Positions 9,476-19,094 of a DNA stretch of 64,000 nt are shown piece after piece (the stretch's first letter is position 1; the number at the start of each line of letters is the position of its first letter). Origin of the DNA: Brenneria izadpanahii (GTDB lineage: Bacteria > Pseudomonadota > Gammaproteobacteria > Enterobacterales > Enterobacteriaceae). Below the pieces are notes generated by a model. The model had not been told where the DNA came from. It did no database searches and worked only from the letters and a program-made list of their open reading frames with translations. The position numbers and the translations under genes were made by a program. The stretch spans positions 2,418,001 through 2,482,000 of the forward strand of contig NZ_CP050854.1 in NCBI RefSeq assembly GCF_017569925.1. The letters run 5' to 3'.

Positions 9476-10939
9476 ATGAAAACAGTAAATAATTCTGAGC
9501 ATCCTCCTGTAACGCATCGCCACTGGGTTTTAATCGCCTGTATGTTGGCCATGTTTACGGCGGCAATCGAGGTCACCATCGTGGCTACCGCATTGCCGAC
9601 GATTATTGCGGATTTAGGCGGTTTTTCACTATTGGGATGGGTCTTTTCCGGCTATTTGCTTACGCAAGCGATCAGTATTCCTATTTATGGCCGGCTGGCT
9701 GATTTGTTTGGCCGTAAGCGCGTTTTTTTCATCGGTACGATTATTTTTCTGCTGGGATCGGTGCTGTGCGGCTTTTCCAGCCACATGGGATGGTTAATCC
9801 TGTTTCGCACGATTCAGGGCTTGGGCGCCGGCGCTATCACGCCGATCGCGTTCACGATAGTCGCTGACGTGTATAGCAGGACGGAGCGGCCTAAAATTCA
9901 GGGCTATCTCTCCAGCGTGTGGGGCATCTCGGCGATTGTCGGCCCGCTGATGGGCGCGTTCATCGTTGAGCATTTCAACTGGGCTCTGGTTTTCTGGGTT
10001 AACGTCCCCATTGGGTTACTGTCGATATTTTTATTAGCCCGCTATCTGCCGACGGTTAGCCAGGTACGGCAACATCAATTAGACTGGGCTGGCGCATTCT
10101 ATCTCGCCGTCACCGTCGCCAGCCTGTTGATGGCGTTGCTGCAGGCTGAAGTGCTTGGGCTTTGGATTATCCCGTTAATGGTTATTGCCCTGGTCGGGGG
10201 CGTTCTATTATTCCGGCAGGAAACGAGTACGCCGGAGCCGCTTTTCCCGTTAGCCTTATGGCGTAACCGGGTGATTGTCGCGGGAAATCTTGGCGGTTTG
10301 CTGATTGGTGCGACCATGATGGGTGTCAGCGCCTTTCTGCCGACCTTTATTCAGAGCGTAATGGGGCGTTCGCCGCTGGAGGCGGGCAGTATTCTGGCGC
10401 TGATGTCGATTGGCTGGCCGTTGGCCAGTACGCTGAGCGGCAGATTAATGCTGTGGACATCCTACCGGGTTACCGCCGTCAGCGGAGGCGTGCTGCTGAT
10501 CGCCGGCAGTTTGACGCTATTAACGCTTGAGCCGGATAAATCGCTCAACTGGGCGCGCATCGCGGCTTTTCTTATCGGCGCCGGCATGGGATTAAGCAAC
10601 ACGACCTTTCTGGTTTCGGTACAAAACGCGGTGGATTATTCCATTCGCGGCATTGCGACCGCGTCCACCATGTTTACCCGCATGCTGGGATCGGCGTTGG
10701 GTACGGCAATTCTTGGCGCGACGCTGAACATCAACCTGCATTTGCGTCTGCCGGGCATGGCCGATCCGCTGCAAACGCTGATGGATGCCCATAGCCGGAG
10801 CATGATGAGCGCGACGCAGCTTGAATCGCTATCCTGGAATGTTTCATCCTCGATACATTGCGTATTCATTGTATCCGCGCTAATTGCGTTTATTACGCTA
10901 TTTTCGGCCTGGATGATCCCGGCTAATCAACGAGTTTGA
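9476..10939 (+). CDS. DHA2-family multidrug-type MFS exporter (14 helices)
   Basis: 487 aa. Length and hydrophobic pattern suit the 14-helix DHA2 drug:proton antiporters (EmrB/QacA/Smv-like). It has the D1 motif near the start (MLAMFTAAIEVTIVATALPTIIADL, residues about 23-45), motif A GRLADLFGRKRVFF (about 76-89), and motif C-like glycines GISAIVGPLMGAF (about 155-167). It is predicted to export a hydrophobic or cationic compound using the proton gradient; the substrate cannot be read from sequence. It stands alone between bioD2 and a strong hairpin, with no adjoining EmrA-like adaptor or regulator, so it probably acts as a single inner-membrane pump. Confidence 0.85.
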   Translation: MKTVNNSEHPPVTHRHWVLIACMLAMFTAAIEVTIVATALPTIIADLGGFSLLGWVFSGYLLTQAISIPIYGRLADLFGRKRVFFIGTIIFLLGSVLCGFSSHMGWLILFRTIQGLGAGAITPIAFTIVADVYSRTERPKIQGYLSSVWGISAIVGPLMGAFIVEHFNWALVFWVNVPIGLLSIFLLARYLPTVSQVRQHQLDWAGAFYLAVTVASLLMALLQAEVLGLWIIPLMVIALVGGVLLFRQETSTPEPLFPLALWRNRVIVAGNLGGLLIGATMMGVSAFLPTFIQSVMGRSPLEAGSILALMSIGWPLASTLSGRLMLWTSYRVTAVSGGVLLIAGSLTLLTLEPDKSLNWARIAAFLIGAGMGLSNTTFLVSVQNAVDYSIRGIATASTMFTRMLGSALGTAILGATLNINLHLRLPGMADPLQTLMDAHSRSMMSATQLESLSWNVSSSIHCVFIVSALIAFITLFSAWMIPANQRV

Positions 10940-10965
10940 GGTAAGGGTAGGATTGCCTGAATATT

Positions 10966-11008
10966 TTCGTTTCAGAGATAGAGAGAGCTCTCCGCTCTCT
11001 GAAACGAA
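10966..11008. terminator. Bidirectional terminator between MFS exporter and ynfD
   Basis: TTCGTTTCAGAGA and TCTCTGAAACGAA form a perfect 13-bp stem between two genes that converge here, so it can end transcription from either side. A T-rich flank lies on both arms. Confidence 0.8.
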
Positions 11009-11029
11009 ATATGAACCGGCAGAGGCGCG

Positions 11030-11332
11030 TTACTGCGCGGTGGGAGCTGGCTGACTCTCCGTCGCCGAAGGTGCGCTGTCGACGCTTGTATCGCCATCAG
11101 CATGCCGGATGTAAATAATTTTTTGCGAGTCATTCTCACAATGACCAACTACCTGACCGCCGGCTTGACTCACCTGATCGTTAGGAACGATATCAAGCGT
11201 AAAACCTGACTCAGGCACGCCGTTATTGATGATTTTCTGCGAGATATCCGCTTTAACGCTCTCACAAGAGGCCTGTGCCGCCAGAGGAACAAGCACAAAT
11301 AAGGCCGCGCCGAAAATTATCGTCTTTTTCAT
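11030..11332 (-). CDS. ynfD: Small exported DUF1161 protein (YnfD-like)
   Basis: 100 aa. Residues 1-21 are a clear Sec signal peptide ending AAQA before SCESVKAD. The mature part has two cysteines (SCESVKAD and GHCENDS) likely to pair in the periplasm, and the run SVKADISQKIINNGVP typical of DUF1161/YnfD. The tail after about residue 78 is Ser/Ala/Pro-rich and low in complexity. The function of the family is unknown. It lies next to the YnfB homologue on the same strand, as in E. coli. Confidence 0.85.
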   Translation of the reverse strand: MKKTIIFGAALFVLVPLAAQASCESVKADISQKIINNGVPESGFTLDIVPNDQVSQAGGQVVGHCENDSQKIIYIRHADGDTSVDSAPSATESQPAPTAQ

Positions 11333-11463
11333 CTTATCACCCTTTTATTTGAACAAAGTCCTGGCTCATTGCCTGGCGTTATATCTTTCACCGTCGAAGA
11401 GGCTCGAAATCTATTGGGTTATGCCGCCAGGCAAGATGGTTACTTTAAAGCGTAGACTAAATT

Positions 11464-11811
11464 TCAGGGCGTAACAGGGCGGCCGGTCCGACGGTCAAGA
11501 CAACGCGCGGTGTTGGCTTCCCAATAGGCGTTAACGTTATAGCTGGCGTTACATTTTTCCTCGCCGTCTATCGCTTTTTCAGTTTTATCGAATTCTTTCT
11601 CAACGCGGGTGTTAACCTTGTTACGCAAAGAGCGGGTTGAATTCCACTGCTCGCTGCTTTGACGCGCCGCTTCTTTGGACAAGGTATTATCCGATTCGAT
11701 AATGACATGACGAGTATCCGCCTGCACGGCTGGCAACCAGGCTGCGGACGCCATCAACATGGACAGTGGGATCAAGGCCCGAATCAGGGAGGCAAAGGAG
11801 TGTTGGTTCAT
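11464..11811 (-). CDS. ynfB: Small exported DUF1283 protein (YnfB-like)
   Basis: 115 aa with a signal peptide of about 31 residues ending AVQA. The mature part carries [23 protein letters not shown] and the C-terminal [20 protein letters not shown], both diagnostic of DUF1283/YnfB, with two cysteines (about 88 and 104) that probably form a disulfide. The family is periplasmic and has no assigned function. ynfD lies 130 bases downstream on the same strand; the gap suggests separate transcripts or a leaky operon. Confidence 0.87.
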   Translation of the reverse strand: MNQHSFASLIRALIPLSMLMASAAWLPAVQADTRHVIIESDNTLSKEAARQSSEQWNSTRSLRNKVNTRVEKEFDKTEKAIDGEEKCNASYNVNAYWEANTARCLDRRTGRPVTP

Positions 11812-12103
11812 TTTTCACCTTGATAAATAGAATGCGCCTTCCAACTTTCTGGCTGCGGATGCGCATCGGGAAAGCCATTGGGCATAAATATAAAAAAACG
11901 TTATTACTATGGCAAATACTGCCGGTAATTACAAAACAACCCTTCACTGTGGGACGTAAATGAGAAGGAAACGGCCGGGAATATCTGGCGGCGCGCTGAA
12001 GTGTATCATTTTTATCGTCAATGGCTCCATAACCGCGGACAACCGCGCAACGGAAGGAAAGGGGACGTTGCGGCGCGAAGAGCGGCTTCGCGCCGCATGA
12101 GGT

Positions 12104-12853
12104 TTAATTTTCGCGATATACGTTCAGCCCGGCAAAGGATTGGCTGACCGGCATCATTTCCAATGAGTTAATATTGACGTGGACTGGCAGGGAGGCTACC
12201 CAGAATACCGCCTCGGCGACATCGTCGGGCGTAAGCGGGTTGGTCTTATCGTAGGTTTTATTCACTTTATTTTCGTCGCCCTTAAAGCGCACGGCGGAAA
12301 ACTCCGTTCCCCCGACCAGCCCCGGCTCGATATTCGTGACGCGAACCTTGGTCCCGAACAAATCCGCCCGCAGGCCAAGGCTGAACTGCTGGACAAAGGC
12401 TTTAGTCGCGCCATATACGTTACCGCCGGCGTAAGGCCAGCTTCCGGCGACGGAGCCGATATTAATGATATGGCCGACATTGCGTTTGACCATCTCCGGT
12501 AACAGCGCGCGAGTCATAAAAACCAGCCCTTTGTTATTGGTATCGATCATCACATCCCAGTCATTCACATTGGCTTTATTGGCCGGCTCCAAACCCAGAG
12601 CCAACCCGGCATTATTCACCAGGACATCGATATTGCGCCATTCGGCGGGAAGGGAGGTTAACGCCTGATCGATTGATTGATGTTCGCGGACATCCAACTT
12701 TAAGGTATACAACGATGTTCCCAGCTCTTTTTTCAGCGCATCCAGACGTTCCTGACGGCGGCCGCACGCGATAACTTTGTGGCCCTCTTTGATAAATCTG
12801 CGAGTGATGGATTCACCGAATCCGGCCGTTGCACCGGTAACGAAAATTATCAT
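12104..12853 (-). CDS. ydfG: NADP-dependent 3-hydroxy acid dehydrogenase YdfG
   Basis: 249 aa short-chain dehydrogenase. The cofactor motif TGATAGFG is at residues 6-13, the NNAG motif near 85, the catalytic Ser in NIGSVAGSWPYAGGNVYGATKA near 134 and the YxxxK pair near 147-151. Arg residues after the second strand (GRRQER, about 32-37) favour NADP. E. coli YdfG oxidises L-allo-threonine, serine and 3-hydroxy acids and also reduces malonic semialdehyde. The start follows an AGAGGAAAC site. It is well conserved, and nothing unusual is seen. Confidence 0.95.
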   Translation of the reverse strand: MIIFVTGATAGFGESITRRFIKEGHKVIACGRRQERLDALKKELGTSLYTLKLDVREHQSIDQALTSLPAEWRNIDVLVNNAGLALGLEPANKANVNDWDVMIDTNNKGLVFMTRALLPEMVKRNVGHIINIGSVAGSWPYAGGNVYGATKAFVQQFSLGLRADLFGTKVRVTNIEPGLVGGTEFSAVRFKGDENKVNKTYDKTNPLTPDDVAEAVFWVASLPVHVNINSLEMMPVSQSFAGLNVYREN

Positions 12854-13039
12854 TACTGTTTCCTCTGATGACTACGTTTATTCAATTAAGGGAAAAAGGC
12901 GACAAATCAGCCAGGGCAAAACGGCTGTTTGTGCTCGATGTCAGTTCAGTATAGATAAAGTAGGGCGAACAAACTGACTTTGATGAATACAACATTAACA
13001 GCTTGAAGATAACCTTCAAGCATTAAGCTTTACGCACCG

Positions 13040-13462
13040 TTAAAACGACACTATTCCCGAACAGGTAAAGTCCAGGGTTACCCGCGCTTGGCTAAAATGA
13101 ATTTCGTAGAGTTCAATCTCATCACCGGCATGATCGATTATCGTTTGATAACCGGGATTTTTTTTAATAAAAAATTCACTTAAATCGTAGATAGTCAAAT
13201 CGCTCTTTTTAACTATCACATTCATCGCTCTGACATGTTGATTTTCCGACAAGGGGATAGTTGTAAAAGCAACCCGGTTATTTTGCTTAAACTCTTTGAC
13301 CTTCAGGTTATCTCTGAACGTCGAAAAATAGACGATGCCTTTTTTCGCCGTGTCGCAATAAAAGTTCACAATACGAACGTTCGGTCTATTTTCAATGCTG
13401 GTCGCTAAAGCCAACTCCCGCTGTTCCGTCATCAGGCGGTTGAATTGCTGTAAGAAGTCCAT
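13040..13462 (-). CDS. Pyridoxamine-phosphate-oxidase-like flavin protein
   Basis: 140 aa with the split-barrel fold of the PNPOx-like family: NRPNVRIVNFYCDTAKKGIVYFSTFRDNLKVKEFKQNNRVAFTTI (residues about 25-70) is the FMN-binding half. Members bind FMN, F420 or heme and include small oxidoreductases of unknown substrate; this one is too short to be PdxH. The ribosome site GGAGGAAATAG is strong. It is divergent from a WYL-type regulator at 13591, which most likely controls it. The substrate is unknown. Confidence 0.75.
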   Translation of the reverse strand: MDFLQQFNRLMTEQRELALATSIENRPNVRIVNFYCDTAKKGIVYFSTFRDNLKVKEFKQNNRVAFTTIPLSENQHVRAMNVIVKKSDLTIYDLSEFFIKKNPGYQTIIDHAGDEIELYEIHFSQARVTLDFTCSGIVSF

Positions 13463-13590
13463 CTATTTCCTCCATATACTCAATGAAATTAACATGCGTT
13501 TCTTTATGACGTGAGTGTAGTAGACTAACCCTGACATCTGCGTGTCAGGGTTTATTTGCAAAGTAAAAAATAATTGGCAGAGCATCGACA

Positions 13591-14519
13591 GTGAAAATAG
13601 AACGCATCATCGCCATCATTATGCTGTTATTGGAAAGGGATAGAATCAGCGCTACGGTATTGGCAGAAATGTTCGAAGTCAGCATTCGCACCATATATCG
13701 GGATATTGATACCATCAATTTAGCCGGCATTCCCATTGTGACGTATCAGGGCGTTAATGGCGGCATCAGTATTATGGATAAATATAAAGTAAATAAACGA
13801 TTATTCACCACCGATGATATATCAACGCTGCTAACCGGCTTGGGGAGCCTTTCGTCAGCGTTATCGGGTAAATCGCTCATTAATACGCTGGCTAAAATAG
13901 AAAGCCTGATCCCGCAGCAGCAGGCCGGGGAAATTAAGTTGAAAACCAGTCAGATTGCTATCGACCTGAGCCGCTGGATTGGCTCTCCCAACCTGCAAAC
14001 GCACCTTGAAAAAATCAAACAGGCGTTGAATCAAAGCCTATTGCTGAATTTCAACTACTCCGATGGCAAAGGGAAAAAGAGTCAGCGGCAAATTGAGCCT
14101 TATCAATTGAGATTAAAAGAGGGGAATTGGTATGTTCATGGCTTTTGTCTTGCCAGGCAGGATTTCCGGCTATTCAAAATCTCCCGAATAACGCAGTTAA
14201 ATATATCAGAGCAGGGCTTTACTCCCAGGCCGTTTGAACCTGGAACATTGGCGGGGAATATTGGATAGACAAACCATTAATTGCGGTGACGCTGCTACTG
14301 GATGAGTCCGTCAGGGATTTGATTTCCGAACGCTGCGATGAAGAGAATATTCAGCCCTATGAAGAGAGTAAACTGTTGGTAAATTTTCCCTTTATTGCCG
14401 ATGAACAGGGATATCATTTTCTGCTTAGCCTCGGAGATAAATGCGAATGTCTGCAACCTGAATTCGTCCGTAATGAATTGATCGGCAGGGTTAAAAAAAT
14501 GCTGGCGAACTATAATTAG
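13591..14519 (+). pseudogene. HTH/WYL-domain transcription regulator, frame broken by one base
   Basis: The first frame (GTG at 13591, to 14268) holds a DeoR-type winged helix (about 1-60: LERDRISATVLAEMFEVSIRTIYRDIDTI) and a WYL domain (about 140-210: LLNFNYSDGKG, IEPYQLRLKEGNWYVHGFC). It then slips at a run of four G (14253-14256) and stops. One more G restores LAGEYWIDKPLIAVTLLLDESV and continues to 14519, giving 309 aa, normal for YafY-like regulators. WYL domains sense small ligands or nucleic acids. The gene is divergent from the flavin protein at 13040. The break may be a base-calling error. Confidence 0.7.
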
Positions 14520-14530
14520 CGGCAGAGAGA

Positions 14531-14568
14531 ATAAATAAACGACCACCGGCAAGCGGCCGTTTATTTAT
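14531..14568. terminator. Bidirectional terminator
   Basis: ATAAATAAACG and CGTTTATTTAT form a perfect 11-bp stem with A/T-rich outer arms between the convergent WYL regulator and the glucosyltransferase gene. Either strand gives a hairpin followed by a T-rich tract. Confidence 0.8.
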
Positions 14569-14586
14569 CATGGGCGACGACGAATA

Positions 14587-15804
14587 TTATTCGTCCTGAT
14601 TATCCGCCTCTACGGCATCATACAACCGTTCCAGAATGTCAGGGAAGGCGGACTGTACGCGGTTCCAGCTTGGCACGAACGGTTTATCTCCGGGGCTTTC
14701 ACTGTATACCTGACCAGAAATCGTAATCACGTCAGAAAACAGCTCAACGGCTGACTCCTCCGTATGCCGATCAAAATGTAATCCGTTCATTCGGGCATCA
14801 TGTTCGAAAGCGTCAATCATATCCAGAGCCGTTCGATAGTAGGTCGCCCGCAGGATACGGAACGAATCCGTCGTGATATTCACCCCTAAAATTGCCAGCT
14901 TGCGGTATAGCGCTTTAGTGATATCGATGGCCATCCGCTGTAGACCGGTATTGGGATCGTCTTCCGACATCGGCTGATGTTTATGCTCGTAGTTGTCGGC
15001 AATATCCACCTGACAAATACGGCTGGTCGCCGTACCGCGATGTATTTCAGATAGCACGCCGATTTCCAGCCCCCAGTCGCTGGGAATACGCAGATTATTC
15101 AAAATATGGGTACGCATGGCGAACTCGCCCGACAGCGGGTAGCGGTAGCTGCGTATGTACTCCAGATAGTCCGAGTTGCCGTAAACCTTTTGCAGTGATT
15201 TGAGCAATGGGAAGACCAGCAGGCGGCCGACGCGGCCATTGAGCTTCCCGTCAGCGACGCGCGCATAGTAGCCTTTACAAAAGTCATAATGAAAATGCGG
15301 ATTCGCTACGGGATAGAGCAGGCGGGCCAGCATACCGCGATTATAAGTGACAATGTCACAATCGTGCAGCGCCACACAGGCTGTCCGGCGTGACGCCAGC
15401 GTATAACCGACGCAAAACCACACGTTGCGTCCTTTGCCTGGCTCCGTGGGCGCCAGGGATTTATCCGCCAGCTCATCGCTTAATGCTTTCAGCCGGGGGC
15501 CGTCGTTCCACAAGATACGATGACGTTGCGGCAGGCGAGAAAAAAACTCGCGCGCGTATTGAAACTGTTCCCGATCGGCGCGATCCAGGCCGATGACGAT
15601 TTCATTGAGATAAGGCACCTTGGATAACAGCTCGACAATATTATCCAGGGCCGGACCTTCCAGTTCGGAGAACAGAGAAGGAAGGATAAGCCCCATGCTG
15701 TTTTGCCCGGAAAACACCTGTAGTTCATACTCAAGCTCTTCCACATTTCTCTGGGTCAGATTATGGAAGTTGGTAATTATGCCGTCTTGATAAAATTCAC
15801 TCAT
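14587..15804 (-). CDS. gpgS: Glucosyl-3-phosphoglycerate synthase (GT81 type)
   Basis: 405 aa from the ATG at 15804. An upstream in-frame ATG at 15822 is open, but the GGGAGA ribosome site lies between the two, so the later start is preferred. It is a GT-A glycosyltransferase with the metal-binding DxD as HDCDIVT (about 150) and GEFAMR and DWGLEIGVLSEI motifs (about 210-240) typical of GpgS/MpgS. It should transfer glucose from a nucleotide sugar to 3-phosphoglycerate, making glucosyl-3-phosphoglycerate, the precursor of the compatible solute glucosylglycerate. The phosphatase gene lies 61 bases upstream on the same strand. Confidence 0.85.
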   Translation of the reverse strand: MSEFYQDGIITNFHNLTQRNVEELEYELQVFSGQNSMGLILPSLFSELEGPALDNIVELLSKVPYLNEIVIGLDRADREQFQYAREFFSRLPQRHRILWNDGPRLKALSDELADKSLAPTEPGKGRNVWFCVGYTLASRRTACVALHDCDIVTYNRGMLARLLYPVANPHFHYDFCKGYYARVADGKLNGRVGRLLVFPLLKSLQKVYGNSDYLEYIRSYRYPLSGEFAMRTHILNNLRIPSDWGLEIGVLSEIHRGTATSRICQVDIADNYEHKHQPMSEDDPNTGLQRMAIDITKALYRKLAILGVNITTDSFRILRATYYRTALDMIDAFEHDARMNGLHFDRHTEESAVELFSDVITISGQVYSESPGDKPFVPSWNRVQSAFPDILERLYDAVEADNQDE

Positions 15805-15865
15805 TATGTTCTCCCATGCCAATTAGATTTTATATGTCTAATATCACCAATAAACGTTAAGAAAA

Positions 15866-16678
15866 TTAATCGCCAAGAAAATAATCGAGGCCTTCACTCC
15901 AGCCCGCCGGCCCCATGAACTGGGTACGATATAGTTTGCCGGCATAGCTTTCTGGCAAACCAACAGGTTGATTTCCTTTACCTTTAATCATCACTGCATT
16001 ATCCATTGCACACAGCAGAGAGATATCATTCGGCCCATCGCCAAGACCAATAGTTAGCGCCGCCTTGCCGCTTTTATCCGAATACTGTTTTTTTATCCAG
16101 TCGGCGGCCTTGCCTTTACCGATGTCTTTTCCCATAACGTGATAAAAACGCCCGCCCTGGGTTAGTGATAATCCAACCTCCGTCAATGTTTGACGAAAGA
16201 CGGCCAGAGAATCCGTATCGCCCAGCCACTGAATCGGCTCTGAGGCTTCACGCCGACGGGCAAGTTCAGCATCCTGCGCCGATAGCCCGGTTAATCCGGC
16301 GACTTCCGCGGCGTCCATGTCGGCGAATCCTCTAAAACGGAAGGCATGTTTTTCCCGCAATTGATTCAGTTGAGCGCAGATAAAAGGGTAGTCGGCGTTA
16401 AAAATTTTACGCGGGTAATCCGGATGCGAATGCCAATCCGTCGGCAACGCAATCAGCGCGCCATTTTCCGCGATATAAGGCAGATGGTTGAGACCGAGAG
16501 CGCATCGCAGTTGCTCCACTTCAGCCGTGGTTTTACTGGTTGTGATGATGACCGGGATCTTATTCTGAGCCAGTCGTTCCAGCCACGGACGCGCAGGTTC
16601 CCAACTGTATGTGTCATGATCAAGCAGCGAACCGTCGAGGTCGCTGAAGATCATCAGATTAGAACTCAATCTTGACAT
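15866..16678 (-). CDS. Glucosyl/mannosyl-3-phosphoglycerate phosphatase (HAD family)
   Basis: 270 aa. HAD motif I is FSDLDGSLLDHDTYSW (residues 11-26; nucleophile Asp14), motif II is IITTSK (about 45), and the C-terminal GLGDGPNDISLLCAMD (about 212-227) is motif IV. The sequence fits the MPGP/YedP subgroup. It should remove the phosphate from glucosyl-3-phosphoglycerate to give glucosylglycerate, working with the synthase encoded just downstream. Whether glucose or mannose is the sugar depends on the synthase; the GpgS resemblance favours glucose. The pair looks like an osmotic or nitrogen-stress solute operon. Confidence 0.83.
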   Translation of the reverse strand: MSRLSSNLMIFSDLDGSLLDHDTYSWEPARPWLERLAQNKIPVIITTSKTTAEVEQLRCALGLNHLPYIAENGALIALPTDWHSHPDYPRKIFNADYPFICAQLNQLREKHAFRFRGFADMDAAEVAGLTGLSAQDAELARRREASEPIQWLGDTDSLAVFRQTLTEVGLSLTQGGRFYHVMGKDIGKGKAADWIKKQYSDKSGKAALTIGLGDGPNDISLLCAMDNAVMIKGKGNQPVGLPESYAGKLYRTQFMGPAGWSEGLDYFLGD

Positions 16679-16927
16679 TGGCGCTCCATAGATTATTGGG
16701 GATAAACAGATAATAACGGTGAGTTTGCAGTATTGCGTTGCGTTGTCGTATCAAACTGATTTTTTCTATCAGTTTGATAATAAAATGAATTTAAACTATC
16801 GATTCTATTTTAACTGTATGCATAAATCGCTAATTACGCAAATTTATGCGGGTTCCATCACATGGTTACCGAGAGCGCCATCGCCGCCATAAAGATGATC
16901 AAATGGCTTTCGAAGGGGATGAAACGG

Positions 16928-18697
16928 CTATTCTTGCTGGAATAATGCCTGGATCTGCTTTGGTGAAACGGGTTTGGAGAAAAAATAGCCTTGAGCTTCA
17001 TCACAGCCGAACTCTTTAAGCGTTAGCGCCGTTTCCTCATCCTCAACGCCTTCCGCAAGCACGGTATAATCCAACTCCTTAAGCATTACGATGATATTTT
17101 TTACGATAATTCGGCTACCGGTATCTGTCGTAATAAGGCTAATAAGGGAACGGTCGAGTTTGATAATATCAATAGGCATACGACGCAGGTAATTGATGTT
17201 GCTGTATCCTGCGCCAAAATCATCCAGAAGTATTTTAAACCCTCTCAGTTTGAGCATATTAAGTTCATGCAACGCGGTATCGCTTTCCAGTACCTTTTCG
17301 GTTTCTAAGCACTCGATGCGCAAGTCTGCCGGGGTGAGCGCAGATGCGAGTATGCGTTCCTCCAGCCGGTCGGCAAAACCAGGGTTGGATAAATCACTCA
17401 CGGTTACATTAATAGAGATGGGAATATCGATGCCTGCTTTTCGCCATATTTTGAGTTGTTCAAGCGTTCTGAAAATCACCCAGTTTGTAATATTTCGCAT
17501 CAGACTGGTTCTTTCCGCCAGGGCGACAATCGTTGTGGGAGAAATATTTCCTTTAACTGGGTGCTCCCAGCGCAGTAGCGCTTCTACACCTTCAATATGA
17601 CCGTCGTGCAATGACACTTTGGGTTGATAAGCCAGATACAGCTGATCCCCGGATTTTACGGCTTCCCCCAGATCATACAGCAGCCTAAAGTCGTCGTTTC
17701 TTTTTTTATCTAATACAGGATCAAACTTTTGCACCGGGATGGCTTGCTTTATCGCTTCATGCAGCGCGCTTACCGCCTGGCGAAAAACCTCCGCGGTTGA
17801 AGCGGTGGCCGGTTTGAAAGAGACATAACCCGCATAGATGTGAAGCGTGATGTCAATATCGTTAGTAATTTTTGCGTGCGTCGGGGGTAAAACCGCTGCT
17901 TTTTGTAGAATATTCTCCATATTGCGCGATTTAACCAATAGGGCGTACCGTCCCACCGCGAAGGAATACAAAACAGTCTCTTTTTTCAGGTTAAGCCGAA
18001 GACGCAGCAATGAACTAAAATCTATTAGTATTTTCTCGACGGCGGCAAGCCCCAGGTATCGGGAAAGCTCATAAGCCTGCGGCATATCAATACAATCAAA
18101 AATGATCAAACTATAAGGATCGACGACGCGTTCTTCGGGTAGCTTTTCAATGTCATTGAGTAGCTGTCGTCTATTGGGCAATTCGGTCAATGCGTCAATA
18201 CGGCTAATCGAGTATCGGGCTTCAAGATAAACGCTTCCCAGCTCGGCTATGCGCAGAAAGCTGTCAATGTCCTCCTGCGACGGAGTCAAAGGATTAGGAT
18301 CAATGACGCACAGCGAGCCCAGCACAAACCCATCCTTGGTTTTTAATGGCGCGGCCGCATAAAACAAAATAGCGCCGTCTTTAACAAATTGATGATCTTT
18401 AAACCGTATATCGGCACGAGTATCCGGGCATATAATCGGATTGCCGGTATCCATCGCATGCCGGTACATGACCTCGGCCATCGGAACTTTTGCAAGCGGG
18501 AAGGGCACATTTTTTGCGAACTTAACGTCTTGATGCGCATCATCAAAAATAGTCACAAAATATCCCGATGTTCCCATAGCCTTGCTGGCCAGCCACGCAA
18601 ATTCACCCAGGGCATGGTCTCTTGCTTGGTCTGCTGTTTTGAGTAATGCAAGCGTCGCTAGTTTTTTTGCTTCGTTTTTATTAAGACCAGTAAACAT
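16928..18697 (-). CDS. GAF / degenerate GGDEF / EAL protein (probable c-di-GMP phosphodiesterase)
   Basis: 589 aa from the ATG at 18697; a TTG at 18745 extends the frame but has no ribosome site, whereas GAGGG precedes the ATG. A GAF sensor domain (about 10-155) is followed by a GGDEF domain (about 160-310) in which the signature reads AVGRY, so cyclase activity should be lost. The EAL domain (about 335-585) keeps EALLRWEHP, INVTVSDL, ECLETE, DDFGAGYS and AEGVED, the residues for metal binding and catalysis, so c-di-GMP hydrolysis is likely. No membrane segment is seen. It stands alone, so it is probably a cytoplasmic sensor with an unknown GAF ligand. Confidence 0.87.
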   Translation of the reverse strand: MFTGLNKNEAKKLATLALLKTADQARDHALGEFAWLASKAMGTSGYFVTIFDDAHQDVKFAKNVPFPLAKVPMAEVMYRHAMDTGNPIICPDTRADIRFKDHQFVKDGAILFYAAAPLKTKDGFVLGSLCVIDPNPLTPSQEDIDSFLRIAELGSVYLEARYSISRIDALTELPNRRQLLNDIEKLPEERVVDPYSLIIFDCIDMPQAYELSRYLGLAAVEKILIDFSSLLRLRLNLKKETVLYSFAVGRYALLVKSRNMENILQKAAVLPPTHAKITNDIDITLHIYAGYVSFKPATASTAEVFRQAVSALHEAIKQAIPVQKFDPVLDKKRNDDFRLLYDLGEAVKSGDQLYLAYQPKVSLHDGHIEGVEALLRWEHPVKGNISPTTIVALAERTSLMRNITNWVIFRTLEQLKIWRKAGIDIPISINVTVSDLSNPGFADRLEERILASALTPADLRIECLETEKVLESDTALHELNMLKLRGFKILLDDFGAGYSNINYLRRMPIDIIKLDRSLISLITTDTGSRIIVKNIIVMLKELDYTVLAEGVEDEETALTLKEFGCDEAQGYFFSKPVSPKQIQALFQQE

Positions 18698-18745
18698 ATC
18701 GGTTTTTACCCTCGTGGATAATTTTATTCGAATTTGCCCTGACAA

Positions 18746-19094
18746 GGGGAAAGATGTCTACCATATAAGGTAAGTGCCTATAAACATTCAGATCATCCTA
18801 TAGATTATAGCAGCTTGGTGATGATTGGGATTAAGGCGGTTTTTATATGGGGTGTGTACGCAGTTGATTTATGAATTCTCGAGGCCTTTGTCAAAGCTAA
18901 GTTCAGATGTCCGGGGCCGGGCAAATTGAAATGTCCGCTGTGGGCCAGAACCGACCATTAATATCTTTATTTAGATGGCCAAAATCTGTGTTCTGCTACG
19001 ATGACCTGATGCCAAAAAGTGGCTGTATCCAGGACATTTTCCCGATAAAGTAAAACCTAAGCCAGACTGATTTGCATGGAGTAAAAAATTAATA
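18746..19094. other. Gene-free region with short ATGTCC repeats
   Basis: No coding frame is supported. AAATGTCC-like words occur at about 18904 and 18931 in direct orientation, and the reverse form GGACATTTT at about 19031. This could be the degraded end of a mobile element. A GGAG site at 19078-19081 serves the small gene at 19095. Confidence 0.35.
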
